Below, in pieces: positions 1 through 10,100 of a stretch of DNA of 64,000 nucleotides. Numbering within the stretch: the first letter of the stretch is position 1; each line of letters starts with the position of its first letter. Source of the DNA: Hymenobacter terrestris (lineage in GTDB: Bacteria > Bacteroidota > Bacteroidia > Cytophagales > Hymenobacteraceae); NCBI RefSeq assembly GCF_013377905.1, contig NZ_JABKAV010000014.1, positions 21,670 through 85,669 on the forward strand, read 5' to 3'. The notes below the pieces were generated by a model. The model was not told the DNA's origin. It was given only the letters and a program-made list of their open reading frames with translations, and did not search any database. The position numbers and the translations under genes were made by a program.

Positions 1-16
1 CACTAAGCAAGGCTGC

Positions 17-505
17 TTAGTTTTGATTGTAGCCAAGTCGGGCTACTTTGCCGTCGCTAAATTCCAGACGCAGATAATCAGCGTCAACGGGGTGGATGCC
101 GGGCTTCATGCCTAAATAATAAAGCCAGGTTTCTTCTCGTTGCTGATTGGGCTGGCCTAACAGGGCCGAAACCTGATGTTGGTTGAGGCCGATGAGTTGC
201 TGCGAATCCTGAAGCCCATTCACCATTTCATGCCGTTTTTGCGGGCTGCGTGCCCATTCGGCGGCAGTGAAATCCCGGTGCGGATGGTGGAAGAAACCAA
301 ACCCCAGCAGCTGCAAGCTACCCCAGAAAAGCAGCAGCGTCGCCAGCCCGGCAGCTGCCAGGGCCGAGTAGTTGGGGTGGGGCTGCCGGGGCCGAAAACG
401 GTCGATGCCAGAGCGCATCGCTATAAATGCTACGGCGAGTACGGGCAATCCACAGAGCCCCGCTGCCAGCAGATACCAAGGGAGGTCGGCCCAAAAGGTG
501 CTCAT
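17..505 (-). CDS. Small inner-membrane protein with BamE/SmpA-like periplasmic tail (hypothetical)
   Basis: Not recognised as a named family. Two hydrophobic helices (about residues 10-31 and 46-67) are followed by a soluble segment of about 90 residues. That segment holds the pattern LIGLNQHQVSALLGQP, which resembles the helix-turn of BamE/SmpA-type lipoprotein domains (G..xxVxxLLGxP), then an aromatic strand (TWLYYLG) and a polar C-terminus. I chose the ATG at 505; the frame extends upstream only to a TTG at 526. The gene is convergent with nothing visible at the window edge, and a hairpin repeat lies just upstream. The BamE resemblance is motif-level only; the function is unknown. Confidence 0.6.
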   Translation of the reverse strand: MSTFWADLPWYLLAAGLCGLPVLAVAFIAMRSGIDRFRPRQPHPNYSALAAAGLATLLLFWGSLQLLGFGFFHHPHRDFTAAEWARSPQKRHEMVNGLQDSQQLIGLNQHQVSALLGQPNQQREETWLYYLGMKPGIHPVDADYLRLEFSDGKVARLGYNQN

Positions 506-531
506 GTCATTACAAGAAAGCGGCAAGATAC

Positions 532-611
532 TGTGGCACGGACTGAAGTCCGTACCCCGCCGGCAATGAACTGTTCATCATGGCGGGCTACGGACTGAAG
601 TCCGTGCCACA
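532..611. repeat. Dispersed hairpin, family D
   Basis: Two 23-bp arms (532-554 and 589-611) face each other. Each contains the self-complementary core GGACTGAAGTCC flanked by GTGGCAC. The loop is about 34 bp. It lies between the ends of two minus-strand genes. Confidence 0.75.
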
Positions 612-627
612 TTGCAGTTCAATTACC

Positions 628-3600
628 CTACCGCACCCTCACTACTCCCGCCCCCGAATACGAATGGTATTCGGCGTTGTACATGGCGTCGGCGCTGACG
701 GGGCCGAGGCGGAAGGTGCCTTTGCTCACGGCGCGGGCCAGGTAGTAGAACGCCTTGGGTTTAGGCGTGGCGGTGGTGAAGATGTTCAGGCGGTCGTCGC
801 GCACGTCGAGGTAGTCGGGCTGGGCGGCGTTCTTGGCCCAGGCCAAGTCGCGGACGGCCCCGATGCGGGGATTCTCGATTTCGAGGCCGGCGGGCAGCAG
901 GTCGGTAATGGCCACGTTGGGCACCTCGCCCGCGCTTTCGGCCGATTGGAGCGTGAGGCGCACCACTACCAAATCGTTCTGGCGGAAGGTGGCCGAACTC
1001 AGCGGGTTGCCGTTGCGGTCTAGGAACTGGCGGCGCACAGTTAGGTAAGCGTCCTCCTCAGCCACGCGGTCGGTGGGCGAAATGCCTTCCAGCTCCCAGA
1101 AGTAGTAAAGGCTGCCCTTGCCGGTGGGCCGCAACGTAATCTGGCGGTTGGCCACGTTGCTTACCGCGAGGTCTTTGCCGGTGAAGGCGCCGATGCTCTT
1201 GCCGTCCGCCAGGAGTTGGGCGGTGGCGGTGCTGTTGGCGTTGGTCTTGGCCAGTTTTCCCAGGGCCAGCAGCGAGAAGGCGCGCTCCTGGGTGCTTAGC
1301 CAGCCGGCCTGCTGCACGCGGCGGCTCAGCTGGCGACTCAGGTTGAGCACCTGCGGGTTGCTAGGGTCGGCGGCGAGCAGGGCGTTGAGCACCAGGGCCA
1401 TGTCGCGGATGGGTGAGGCGAAGGAGCCGCCCAGCTCGCGGCTCGCGATGCTTGGAGCCGCACCGTAGCGCGCGGGTACCGTCTGCTGGAAAGCGCGCTG
1501 GTTGCCGCTCAGGGCGAAGGCCGCCGCCAGCAGGTAGCGCGAATCGTCGGCCAGCAGGGGGCGGTTGGCTTTGTAGTAGTTGAGCGCTACGGGCGTGGGC
1601 CGGCCGGCCAGGGCCAGTACGTAGAGCGAGTACGGAATTTCCTTTTTGGCCAGCGTAACGGGCCGAATTACGCCGCCGGTCTGGATGATGTTGTAGGTTT
1701 CGGTTTCGCGCTGGCGGGTGCGGGCTTCGAGGTAGCCGAGCACCCGGTCGAGCACGTTCTTATTCACCTCGAAACCGGCCTGCCGGGCTTCGAGCAGGAA
1801 ATGGGCGGCGTAGGCCGTGGACCACCAGTTGTCGTAGTCGCCGCCGGGCCAGTAGCTCAGTGAGCCGTTGTACATCTGTTGGGCCTCCACCTTGCGGATG
1901 GCCTCCTGCACGTGGTAATTGGGGTTGAACTGACCCGCCTTGCCCTTGACGCCGGTTTTCTGGCCCAAAGTCGCTACCAAATCACCATAATAAAGCTGGG
2001 GGAAGGCGGCCGACACGGTTTGCTCCAGGCAGCCGTAGGGGTACTGCAGCAGGTAGCGCAAATCCCGGGCAAATTCGGCCATCGGCGAGCGGCTCACCAC
2101 CAGCTGGCTCCGCAATGAGGCCGCCATGAAATCGGTCTTCAGATTCAGCTGCTGCGCCTTGCCGCCGCCTGCCAGTGAGCCGCTGCCGGTACGCTTTTGC
2201 AGCGGCGAAGCGGGCCGCACGGGGAGTTCGATGGTTTCGGTGAAATCACTCTGTATCCCTTTCCTTTCTTGTTGAGCAGGATTCGGCTGTTCTTTAGGAA
2301 GCTCACGATAATTCAATACACTTGCTCTAATCTTTATCGAGGCATTGCCGATTGATTTTCCATATATGTTTGTGAATACAAATCTGCGCTCTGTGTTCGG
2401 CAATAACGTTAATTCATCCATCCCATCTTCCGCGTATATAGAAGACTGAAGAGGAACAGATATATCCTTGTTGCTAATTGGGCCCTTCGGAATTTTGATG
2501 ACATAACTAGATGTGGAAATAGCCTTCCGTTCTAATCCTTTGGTATCAATAGTGAGCTTAACCTTGAGGCGTTTATCGGTCGTGTTGTTCAGCGTAACCG
2601 GCACATCAATCGTGTCGCCGGGGCTCAGGAAGCGGGGTAGGGCGGTGCTGATAACTACTGGGTCGGCGACGCGCATGGTGTGCTCGGCCGAGCCGAAAGC
2701 GTCGCCCTTGTAGGCTACGGCCATGATGCGGATGGCCCCGCTGAACTGGGGCACCTGGAGCTTGTAGCGGACTTTGCCGTTGCCGTCGGCCGTGAGCACG
2801 CCGCTCCACTTGGCCAGCAGCTTCACGCGGCGCGAGGGTACGGGCGTGGTGCGGCGGGCCAGGTCGTAGACGTCGCCGCCGGTGGAGCTGGTGCCGATTT
2901 CGGGCAGCAGGAAGGGGTACACATCGTGGGCCGCCACTTCGAGGGCGCGCTTCTGGTAGAAGTAGCCGTGCGGGTCGGGCGTGCGGAAATCCTTCATCTG
3001 CAGAATGCCCTCGTCCACCATGGCCAGCGTAACCTGGGCCCCCGGCGCGGTGCTTACCTCAATGGTCTGGCTGGTTTGCGAGCGGCTCAGCGCGGGCGCC
3101 TTAATGGCCACCGACAGCCGCGAGCCGGGCTTTTCCACCGTCAGCGGCACGAAGCCGCGGGCCACGGTCAGGGGTAGGCGGTTGTCTTTGATGGGGCGGA
3201 TGGCGGTGGCCGTTACGTAGATGTTAGGCACGTGGCCGCCGCGAATCGGAATGTCCACCTTGGCCGATTTCTCGTCGGTGTCCACGTAGAAATGGTCGAG
3301 CACCCGGTCCCGCTCCACCGTCACCAGCACGCGGCCAGGGAAGGGCGTTTTGAGCAGCAGATGGGCCGTTTGGCCGGGCTCGTACTGGGTCTGGTCGGCC
3401 TCAATGGTCACTTCGCCCTCGTTGTTCACCTCGAAGGAGTTGCTCTGAGTATCGCCGTAACCGTAGGCGTACACCCGCTGGGCCACGTACGTCGCCGCGC
3501 CGGGCCGCGAAACCCGGATTTCGTACTCGCCCGAATACTGCGGCGCAAAGCCCAGGTTGGCATCGGTGCCACTGCCGGAAACCTGTACGTTGCGGCTTAG

Positions 3601-6276
3601 GGCCACCTCTTCGCGCTTCTGCGAGTTGTAGGTGTAGCGGCCGCCGCGGCGCTCAATTACGGTTTCCCAGAGCAGGCGCACCACCTGCACTTTCGCTTGA
3701 GCGGTAGTGGGCTGGCCGGCCGGCGTGAGGGCCACCAGCCGCACCGGCAGGTTTTCGCGGGTTTTTACCAACTCGCTGAGGTTCTGCACCCCGAACATGA
3801 CCGCCTGGGTCTGCACCTCAAACGTGGCCAGCCGGTTCACAGGGCGGCCGGTTTCGTCGAACACCGTGGTGAAGGCCGCGCCTTCGAGGGTGCCCAGATC
3901 GGGGTAGTCGGGCACCTGATAGGTAGCGGTGCCGCGGCCGGCGGCGTCGGTGGTGCCCTCGCGCACGGTTTTCTCGAAGCGGTCGGCAATCGGGGTCGAT
4001 TCCAGGTCGCCATAATTTCCGCGCCGCCGGTCGCCGCTGTTGATGGCGAAGCTGTAATTGGGGTAATCTTTGGGTTTGAACGGCTTTTCCCTGAGCGAGA
4101 ACTCCACCTCGAACTTGCGGTCGGCGGCAGGCGGACCGAACAGGTTCTGGGCCGTAATGAGGGCCTGCACAGTCTGGTCGGGCTTCACCACGGCCCGGCT
4201 GGCCTTCACCGTTACCTTCAGGCGGTCCGGAATAAACTCTTCCACCGACAACTGGCGCGAAGTCAGCAGCACGTCGTTGGCGGTCAGTATTTCGAGCGTG
4301 TAGAGGCCGGTCATCACGCTGGGGGGCAGAATGAAGCGGGCCTCAGTGCTGCCCTCGGCGTTCAGCGTTTTCTGCAGGCTGGCGTACTCTTTGCCGGTGG
4401 GCAGCAGCAGGCGCACCTTCAGCGGGAGGCCTTTGGGCGGGGCCTGCCAGGTTTCGGTGCGTACTACGGTGTTGGTCTGGATGGTGTCGCCGGGGCGGTA
4501 CAGGTCCCGGTCGCCGTACAGAAAGGCCTGGTAGCGGGCGGCGTTGCTTTGCAGGCCGCCTATCTCGAAGCGCGAGGTTTCCACCCGGCTCCGGTTCAGG
4601 TCCAGAAACGTGAAGTCGTCGCCGCGGCGGGCCACCACCATGCCCAGCCGGAACCGCGCATTCTGGGCCGTCGAGTCGAACTTAGCCACGCCCGCGCCAT
4701 TGGTGACGCCGGTGCCCATTACCTGGTTGTTGGAGCTCAGGTAGCTGATTTCGACCCCGCCCAGGGCCTTAGCCTCCCGAATCGAGTTGGCAAATACCAT
4801 GGTGCTGCCAGCCGCGCCCTGCTTCACAATCAGGCCAATATCCGACACGGCCACCAGCTTGCTTACCTGCAGCCACTGCCGCTCGGTGTCCTGCACGCGG
4901 ATCACGTAGAGCCCCTTGAGGCCCGCCGAAAACTCCAGGTCTTTTAAACTCAGGTTCAGCAGCCGCAGGCCCTGCTCCTTGGGCATGCCGGCCACCGTGT
5001 AGGTGCGCTCCGACAGTACGTTGCCCAAATTCTCGACGTCGTAGTACTGAAACGAGCGGTCCACATACTCGCCGTTTTCGTCCTGGTTGCTGCTGTCGTC
5101 CTCGCCGTCGTACTCGGGGTAGCCATACTGGCTGCCGCCGCGTAGCAGCTGCTGAATGTTGTTGGCGTACACCTTGGTAATGGTCACCTTCACCTTGTCT
5201 ACCTCGTTGATGCGGATGCCCAGGTTGCGGGCGCCCAGCGCGTCGAGGTACAGCGCCTTATCGGCGCTGGCGAAGCTGATGGTAGGCCGCTCGTCGGAAA
5301 AGCTCACGGTCTGCGTCACGTCGTCGTTCAGCTGCCCGCCCAGGCTGCCGCGCAGGCCGCTACTCAGGCGCACCTGATAGCTTTTGCCCACCGCAAAGCC
5401 GCCCTTGAGGCGCACGCCGCTTTCCCGCTCCTCCACCTCAAAAGCCACCTGCGGCGACACGGCCACGGCGCTCCGCAAATCCATCCCGCTCACCGGCTGG
5501 TTGGTCTGGATGGTGATAACCGGGTCGGCGCCCTGCAGCGTGCCGTTGATGGCCGTTACTTCCAGCGCCTGGGGGTCGGGCACGGTCAGCTCGGTTTCGG
5601 TGGTCTGGTCGGTGGGCCTGTCGCTGCCCACTGCGCTCAGGCCGGGGGCCAGCGCCAGTTTCAGGGGCGTGCCGGGTCGTAGTTGTTGCTTCAGGCTCAG
5701 GCGCACCTGCTGACCCGCCTCGGTGCCGGCCACCTCAAAGGCTACCGGCTCGCCGTCCTGGGTCAGGCGCAGCAGCGGCTTCACGTCGGCGGGCTTCACG
5801 GCGTAATTGAAGGGGAGTTCCACCCGCAGCTCAGCCGTGCCCGCAGCCCGTTCCGAGCGCGCCCAGAAAGCCTGAGGCGTTTGTAGCGCCAGATAAGGCG
5901 TATGGAATTTCTGGCGGTCTTCGGGCAGCTCGGTGTCCCGGCGCGTGCCTTCGGGCAGAGCCTCGTTCACTAGCTTGGCCGTGAAAGCCGTGCTGGGGCG
6001 CAGCGGCACGTTGGGCGAAAACACCAGCTCCCGGTCCGTCGTCCACTTGAACTTGCCGCGCATGGCCGGCTCGAACGCCACTACCCGCGTAGTATCCCAG
6101 CGGTCCAACTGTTCGGGCCCCACTACCGCATCGGCAAACTGAAACACGATGTTCTGGTACGGGTCGATTTCCGCGCCGTTAGGGTCGGCGGCCCTCTCCT
6201 CGGAGCGCGAGCAGGCGACACCAAGCAGCATCAGCAACACCAGCAGCGGCTGACGGGCAAGTCGGGGGAGAGGCAT
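628..6276 (-). CDS. Alpha-2-macroglobulin family lipoprotein (YfhM-like)
   Basis: At 1882 residues this is a bacterial alpha-2-macroglobulin, predicted to be a protease trap anchored in the cell envelope. The N-terminus has a lipoprotein signal with a lipobox ending at Cys22 (LGVAC). Multiple MG-type beta-sandwich domains follow, including the bait-region/MG7-like segment around residues 1100-1230. The thioester motif YPYGCLEQT lies near residue 1414, so the covalent-trap chemistry is retained. The alpha-alpha toroid (A2M complement-like) and a terminal receptor-like MG domain (YNAEYHSYSGAGVV) complete the family order. In many proteobacteria this type pairs with penicillin-binding protein 1C; no such gene is next to it here. 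Residues of about 1236-1344 are encoded by an AT-rich patch unlike the rest of the gene. The start is the ATG at 6276. Confidence 0.93.
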   Translation of the reverse strand: MPLPRLARQPLLVLLMLLGVACSRSEERAADPNGAEIDPYQNIVFQFADAVVGPEQLDRWDTTRVVAFEPAMRGKFKWTTDRELVFSPNVPLRPSTAFTAKLVNEALPEGTRRDTELPEDRQKFHTPYLALQTPQAFWARSERAAGTAELRVELPFNYAVKPADVKPLLRLTQDGEPVAFEVAGTEAGQQVRLSLKQQLRPGTPLKLALAPGLSAVGSDRPTDQTTETELTVPDPQALEVTAINGTLQGADPVITIQTNQPVSGMDLRSAVAVSPQVAFEVEERESGVRLKGGFAVGKSYQVRLSSGLRGSLGGQLNDDVTQTVSFSDERPTISFASADKALYLDALGARNLGIRINEVDKVKVTITKVYANNIQQLLRGGSQYGYPEYDGEDDSSNQDENGEYVDRSFQYYDVENLGNVLSERTYTVAGMPKEQGLRLLNLSLKDLEFSAGLKGLYVIRVQDTERQWLQVSKLVAVSDIGLIVKQGAAGSTMVFANSIREAKALGGVEISYLSSNNQVMGTGVTNGAGVAKFDSTAQNARFRLGMVVARRGDDFTFLDLNRSRVETSRFEIGGLQSNAARYQAFLYGDRDLYRPGDTIQTNTVVRTETWQAPPKGLPLKVRLLLPTGKEYASLQKTLNAEGSTEARFILPPSVMTGLYTLEILTANDVLLTSRQLSVEEFIPDRLKVTVKASRAVVKPDQTVQALITAQNLFGPPAADRKFEVEFSLREKPFKPKDYPNYSFAINSGDRRRGNYGDLESTPIADRFEKTVREGTTDAAGRGTATYQVPDYPDLGTLEGAAFTTVFDETGRPVNRLATFEVQTQAVMFGVQNLSELVKTRENLPVRLVALTPAGQPTTAQAKVQVVRLLWETVIERRGGRYTYNSQKREEVALSRNVQVSGSGTDANLGFAPQYSGEYEIRVSRPGAATYVAQRVYAYGYGDTQSNSFEVNNEGEVTIEADQTQYEPGQTAHLLLKTPFPGRVLVTVERDRVLDHFYVDTDEKSAKVDIPIRGGHVPNIYVTATAIRPIKDNRLPLTVARGFVPLTVEKPGSRLSVAIKAPALSRSQTSQTIEVSTAPGAQVTLAMVDEGILQMKDFRTPDPHGYFYQKRALEVAAHDVYPFLLPEIGTSSTGGDVYDLARRTTPVPSRRVKLLAKWSGVLTADGNGKVRYKLQVPQFSGAIRIMAVAYKGDAFGSAEHTMRVADPVVISTALPRFLSPGDTIDVPVTLNNTTDKRLKVKLTIDTKGLERKAISTSSYVIKIPKGPISNKDISVPLQSSIYAEDGMDELTLLPNTERRFVFTNIYGKSIGNASIKIRASVLNYRELPKEQPNPAQQERKGIQSDFTETIELPVRPASPLQKRTGSGSLAGGGKAQQLNLKTDFMAASLRSQLVVSRSPMAEFARDLRYLLQYPYGCLEQTVSAAFPQLYYGDLVATLGQKTGVKGKAGQFNPNYHVQEAIRKVEAQQMYNGSLSYWPGGDYDNWWSTAYAAHFLLEARQAGFEVNKNVLDRVLGYLEARTRQRETETYNIIQTGGVIRPVTLAKKEIPYSLYVLALAGRPTPVALNYYKANRPLLADDSRYLLAAAFALSGNQRAFQQTVPARYGAAPSIASRELGGSFASPIRDMALVLNALLAADPSNPQVLNLSRQLSRRVQQAGWLSTQERAFSLLALGKLAKTNANSTATAQLLADGKSIGAFTGKDLAVSNVANRQITLRPTGKGSLYYFWELEGISPTDRVAEEDAYLTVRRQFLDRNGNPLSSATFRQNDLVVVRLTLQSAESAGEVPNVAITDLLPAGLEIENPRIGAVRDLAWAKNAAQPDYLDVRDDRLNIFTTATPKPKAFYYLARAVSKGTFRLGPVSADAMYNAEYHSYSGAGVVRVR

Positions 6277-6455
6277 AGCAGGGGATAAGGAGGAGCGTAG
6301 CAGGATACTGGAAGGTATAGAAAAAGGGCAATGTTATGTGGTTCTGTATAGGTTTGGATGGGAATAATTATTCATCCAACACCTTCGTATAGGAAAATGG
6401 TAAATAATTCATGCCCTCTGCTAATGAGCGTTCAAGCTAGCCTTATAATCACCGG

Positions 6456-7004
6456 ATGAAACCCCTCACCATCCTTACCGTGCCCGGCCTGGGCAGTTCC
6501 GGCCCGCAGCACTGGCAAACCCGTTGGGAACAGCAGCATGGCTGCCGGCGCGTAGAGCAGCACAATTGGGAACAGCCCGTCTGCGCCGACTGGGTGGCCG
6601 CCCTCGACGCGGCCGTTTCTGCCGTGGCGGGGCCGGTGGTGCTGGTGGCCCACAGCCTGGCCTGCGCCACGGTGGCCCATTGGGCCGCCACCGCCACCCG
6701 CCCAGTGGCCGGCGCCCTGCTCGTCGGTCCCGCCGATGTAGACCGGCGGGCGCAGCTGCCCGAAGTGCGCGGGTTCGCGCCCATGCCGTCGGCGCGGCTG
6801 CCGTTTGCCAGCATCGTAGTAGCCAGCGAAAACGACGAGTACGTGACGCTGGCCCGCGCTCAGGAGTTTGCCGCCGCCTGGGGTAGCCGCCTGGTGAACG
6901 TGGGCGCGCTGGGCCACCTCAACTCCGAGTCGGGACTGGGGTTGTGGCCGATCGGGTGGGAGCTGGTGCAGGAGCTGGTTGCCGGTTCTGTAGAACAGCT
7001 GTAG
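6456..7004 (+). CDS. RBBP9/YdeN-type serine alpha/beta hydrolase
   Basis: This 182-residue protein matches the short RBBP9 (DUF1234-like) hydrolase family in length and motifs. VPGLGSSGPQHWQ near the N-terminus is the family hallmark. The nucleophile elbow is VAHSLAC (Ser about residue 69), an Asp follows in SENDEY, and the catalytic His is in GHLNSESGLG near residue 150. It is probably a soluble cytoplasmic esterase; the substrate is not predictable. It is transcribed divergently from the macroglobulin gene. Its last residues and stop codon lie in the left arm of a family C hairpin, so the repeat supplies the C-terminus. Confidence 0.85.
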   Translation: MKPLTILTVPGLGSSGPQHWQTRWEQQHGCRRVEQHNWEQPVCADWVAALDAAVSAVAGPVVLVAHSLACATVAHWAATATRPVAGALLVGPADVDRRAQLPEVRGFAPMPSARLPFASIVVASENDEYVTLARAQEFAAAWGSRLVNVGALGHLNSESGLGLWPIGWELVQELVAGSVEQL

Positions 7005-7104
7005 CGCGAAGCTTCCGCTTCGCGTACCGTTGAACGATGACGCCTGGCAGTCAGCAAAGTCAGCAACGACACGCGAAGTGGAAGCTTCGCGCTACAGCTG
7101 TTCT
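6992..7104. repeat. Dispersed hairpin, family C (copy 1)
   Basis: Arms of 34 bp (6992-7025 and 7071-7104) are inverted copies with one mismatch. The core is GTAGCGCGAAGCTTCC. The left arm contains the stop codon of the upstream hydrolase gene. Relatives lie at 63779-63882 and, more degenerate, near 59576-59606. Confidence 0.85.
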
Positions 7105-7126
7105 CACGACACAAATTCAACTCAAC

Positions 7127-7161
7127 GAAAAGCGCCCCAACCAACCGGCCGGGGCGCTTTC
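7127..7161 (-). terminator. Terminator hairpin downstream of the secreted nuclease gene
   Basis: A 10-bp GC-rich stem (AAAGCGCCCC at 7129-7138, GGGGCGCTTT at 7151-7160) with A/T flanks lies 23 bp beyond the stop of the minus-strand gene. It may act in both directions for the converging transcripts. Confidence 0.7.
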
Positions 7162-7183
7162 TATATCCACGAAACAGGAGTCT

Positions 7184-10100
7184 TTACAGCTTTTGAAAGC
7201 GGCTCACGTAGGTCTGCTTGGCGCCCACTACGCGCACCACGTAGAGGCCGTTGCTCAGGCCGGCCACACGCTGGCTGAGCTGCTTGTTCAACTGCTCGGC
7301 CGAACCGCTGCCTTCCAGCACGAGGCGACCCGTGATGGTGTACACGTTCAGGCGCAGGCCGGAGCCGGTTTCCGGCACCTCAAACCGGAGGCTGCTGGTG
7401 GCCGGGTTCGGGTACAGGTTCAGCGGGGCAGTGGCCGTGGCGCGGGTGGTGGCCAGCGGCGTCTGGGTCAGCGAGAAGCGCGTGAACACCGGGTAGTGGT
7501 CGGTGGTGGTGCTGGCGTAGTTGGCAATGCCCGCGGCCAGATCGGTGCGAATGGCCGCCGAGCCGTTGATGTAGTAGGTGGCCATCGGCTTGCTGGCTAG
7601 CACGTTGTCAATCACCGTTCCGAAGCCCACCGTGCTCTGGGCACCGGCCCGGGCCAGTGGCAGGGTGAGAGCCACATAGTTGGGGTCGGCTACGAAGACG
7701 TTGTACGACGATACGGCCGGCGTAACGCCCGTGGCAATAGTGCCTTCGAGCACGTCGTTGAAGTCGCCGAGTACCAATGTGTTGGAACCGGGGTAGCTGG
7801 TGTCGAGCAGGGTTTTCAGCTGCTCAACCCCCGCTTTGCGACGGGCGTAATCGTTGGCCGAAGTAGCCGATATATTCGCCTTGGCATGAATGTTCACGAA
7901 GTTGACGCGCTGTGTCCGGCCATCGAGCGTTACGTCGGCGGCCATCAGGTAGGGAAAGCGGCCCGACGACCAGGCATTGAAGGCGGGACAGTTCTGCGAC
8001 TCCGGGCAGCGTAGCAGCCCTTCAAATTTCACGGGCCGCACCACATCCGGGCGGTAAATAAAGCTCAGCTTCTGCGTAGAGGCATAATCGGAGTCGGCGG
8101 CATCGTCGGCACGCGAGCCAAAATCGGCGGTTTTGTAGGCGTACTGTACGCCCGATTGCGCTGAAAGGGCGACTACCAGGTTACGCAGGCGCACCGTGTC
8201 CACCACTTCCTGCAGCGCATACACATCGGCGGCAAGGGCCCTCAGCATGGCGGTAGCATTGGTTTGCTGCAGATCCACATCGGTCGGTCCTTGGCCGGCA
8301 ACTGTCGAGCCAAACCACTCCACATTCCAGTTTACCACCTCCAGGGTTTTCGTCGCGTCGTAGGTGTTGCCGCGCAGGCTCGGGGTCAGCGTCGGCACGT
8401 TGGCCGTGGTCACGCTCAGCGTAGCGGCATAATCGGCAGAGGCCTGCGTGGGTAGAAAACGCACCCGTACGGGTAGCTGCCGGTTGCTGGCTTCCGCCTG
8501 AGTGTAAGTCAGGCTGGGGCTGAACACCAGGCTGTCTTTCGAGAGCTGAAAGGCAGCGTCGGGCGATGTGATAGTCAGCGGCCCGGTCAGGTTGGTTGTC
8601 GTCAGCACGATGTTCCGGTACGCTGGCGTGTTCACCGGCTGGTAACCGAAAGCCAGGTTCTGGGTGCTCAGGCGCACAGTGGGCGCCGAGGGCGTGGCCG
8701 AATTGGTCAACACCACATCATCAACAGTCCAGCGGGCAGCTCCGTTGGTGGTAGAGGTGTACACAAAGGCCACGTACACGCCGGTCCGCTTGTAGCCGCT
8801 CAGGTCGAGGCTATTGTTTTGCCACACATTTGAGTTCTGGGCGGGGAAGTTGGCGCTCAAATCGGTCCAGGTTACGCCGCTGGCGTTGGGGTTGCCGGTA
8901 CCGGAGTAGGTAGTGGAAACCAACAGGCGCAGACCTGGGCCATTGAAGGCCGTACGGGTCCAGTAAGACAGCAGCGGGAAGCTGGTGCTGGTCAGGTTGA
9001 GGGCGGGCGAAATCAGCCAGTCTTCGTTGGCCACGTTGCCGCCGTTGGCAAAGCCGTTCATCTGCACGGCGCTGGGGTTGGGCGCCGAGTCGGTGGGGTC
9101 GGTGGGGTTGCGGCCGAAGCTGGTGCAGGCCCAGGCTTGGGCACTGCCGGTTACGCTGAACTGTATCCAGCCATCGGCCAGCGCCGTTGCGTTGCAGTCA
9201 TTAAAATCGAATACGGTCTGGGAGGGGTCGTTGCCGGCTCCGCGCAAAACTACGGCGCGGCTGCTGGCACCGGCGCTGCTCACGGTGGCCGTACCGCTTA
9301 CCGCGCCGCTGGCCTGGCCTAAAGTGGTGGGCGTAAAGCGCACATATACCAGCCGGGGCTGGGCCAGCTCGGCTACCGAGTACACGGCCACGCTGTCGAA
9401 GGCTACCCCATCTTTGGAAACGGCAAACGGAGCCGCTGTGCGCACGCGGGCATCGGCTGTAAGCCGGGTGCCCGTCAGGGTAAAAGTGCGCGGCTCGGAA
9501 GGTGCATTGATGGTTTGCTTGCCAAAGTCGAGCGCGGCCGGCGCCACGGCCAGTACCGGCGCGTTGGGGTTGGCGTTCCAGCTCAGGGCAAAATCATCGA
9601 TGGCCGAGCTGGGCCGGCTGCCCGGGCCCGTGGTAGGAGTAGGGGCCACAATCCGAATCCAGATCGGGCCGGTCTTGTTGTCGAGTGCCCCGCCGAAGCC
9701 GACTTTAAGGGCAGAGTTGGCAAAGAACGGGCCGGTGGTGGCCGTAGTGCCCACTGCCGTAAAGGCTGTGGGCGTAGCTCCAAAGCCATACTCTACCTGC
9801 CAGGTAGCGGTGCGCCCAATCGTGCTATCGAGCGACTGTAGCCGGAAATTTAGCTCGAAATCGGTTTTGCCCAGCGTGTTTGTCACCTGAAACACAAACG
9901 CCGGCCCGGGCCCGGTGGTCGTGCTGGTACCGTCGCCGAAGCTGCCGGTCTGGCGCAGGCCCAGTGCTCGGTTGAGACTGGCAGCCTGGGCGGCCGACGA
10001 GGCGGTGCTTTTGAGGCCGGTAGCCGAGGCGAAGTTCTTGAATGCGCCGCTACTGTTGCCCCAGGTGGTGGGGGCCGTGGTGAGCGTGGCCGCGGTGCCA

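Noticed and set aside
3697..4947. Long plus-strand open frame opposite the alpha-2-macroglobulin gene
   Set aside because: It is antisense to a clearly coding gene; in high-GC DNA such mirrored frames are expected, and the translation shows no domain.
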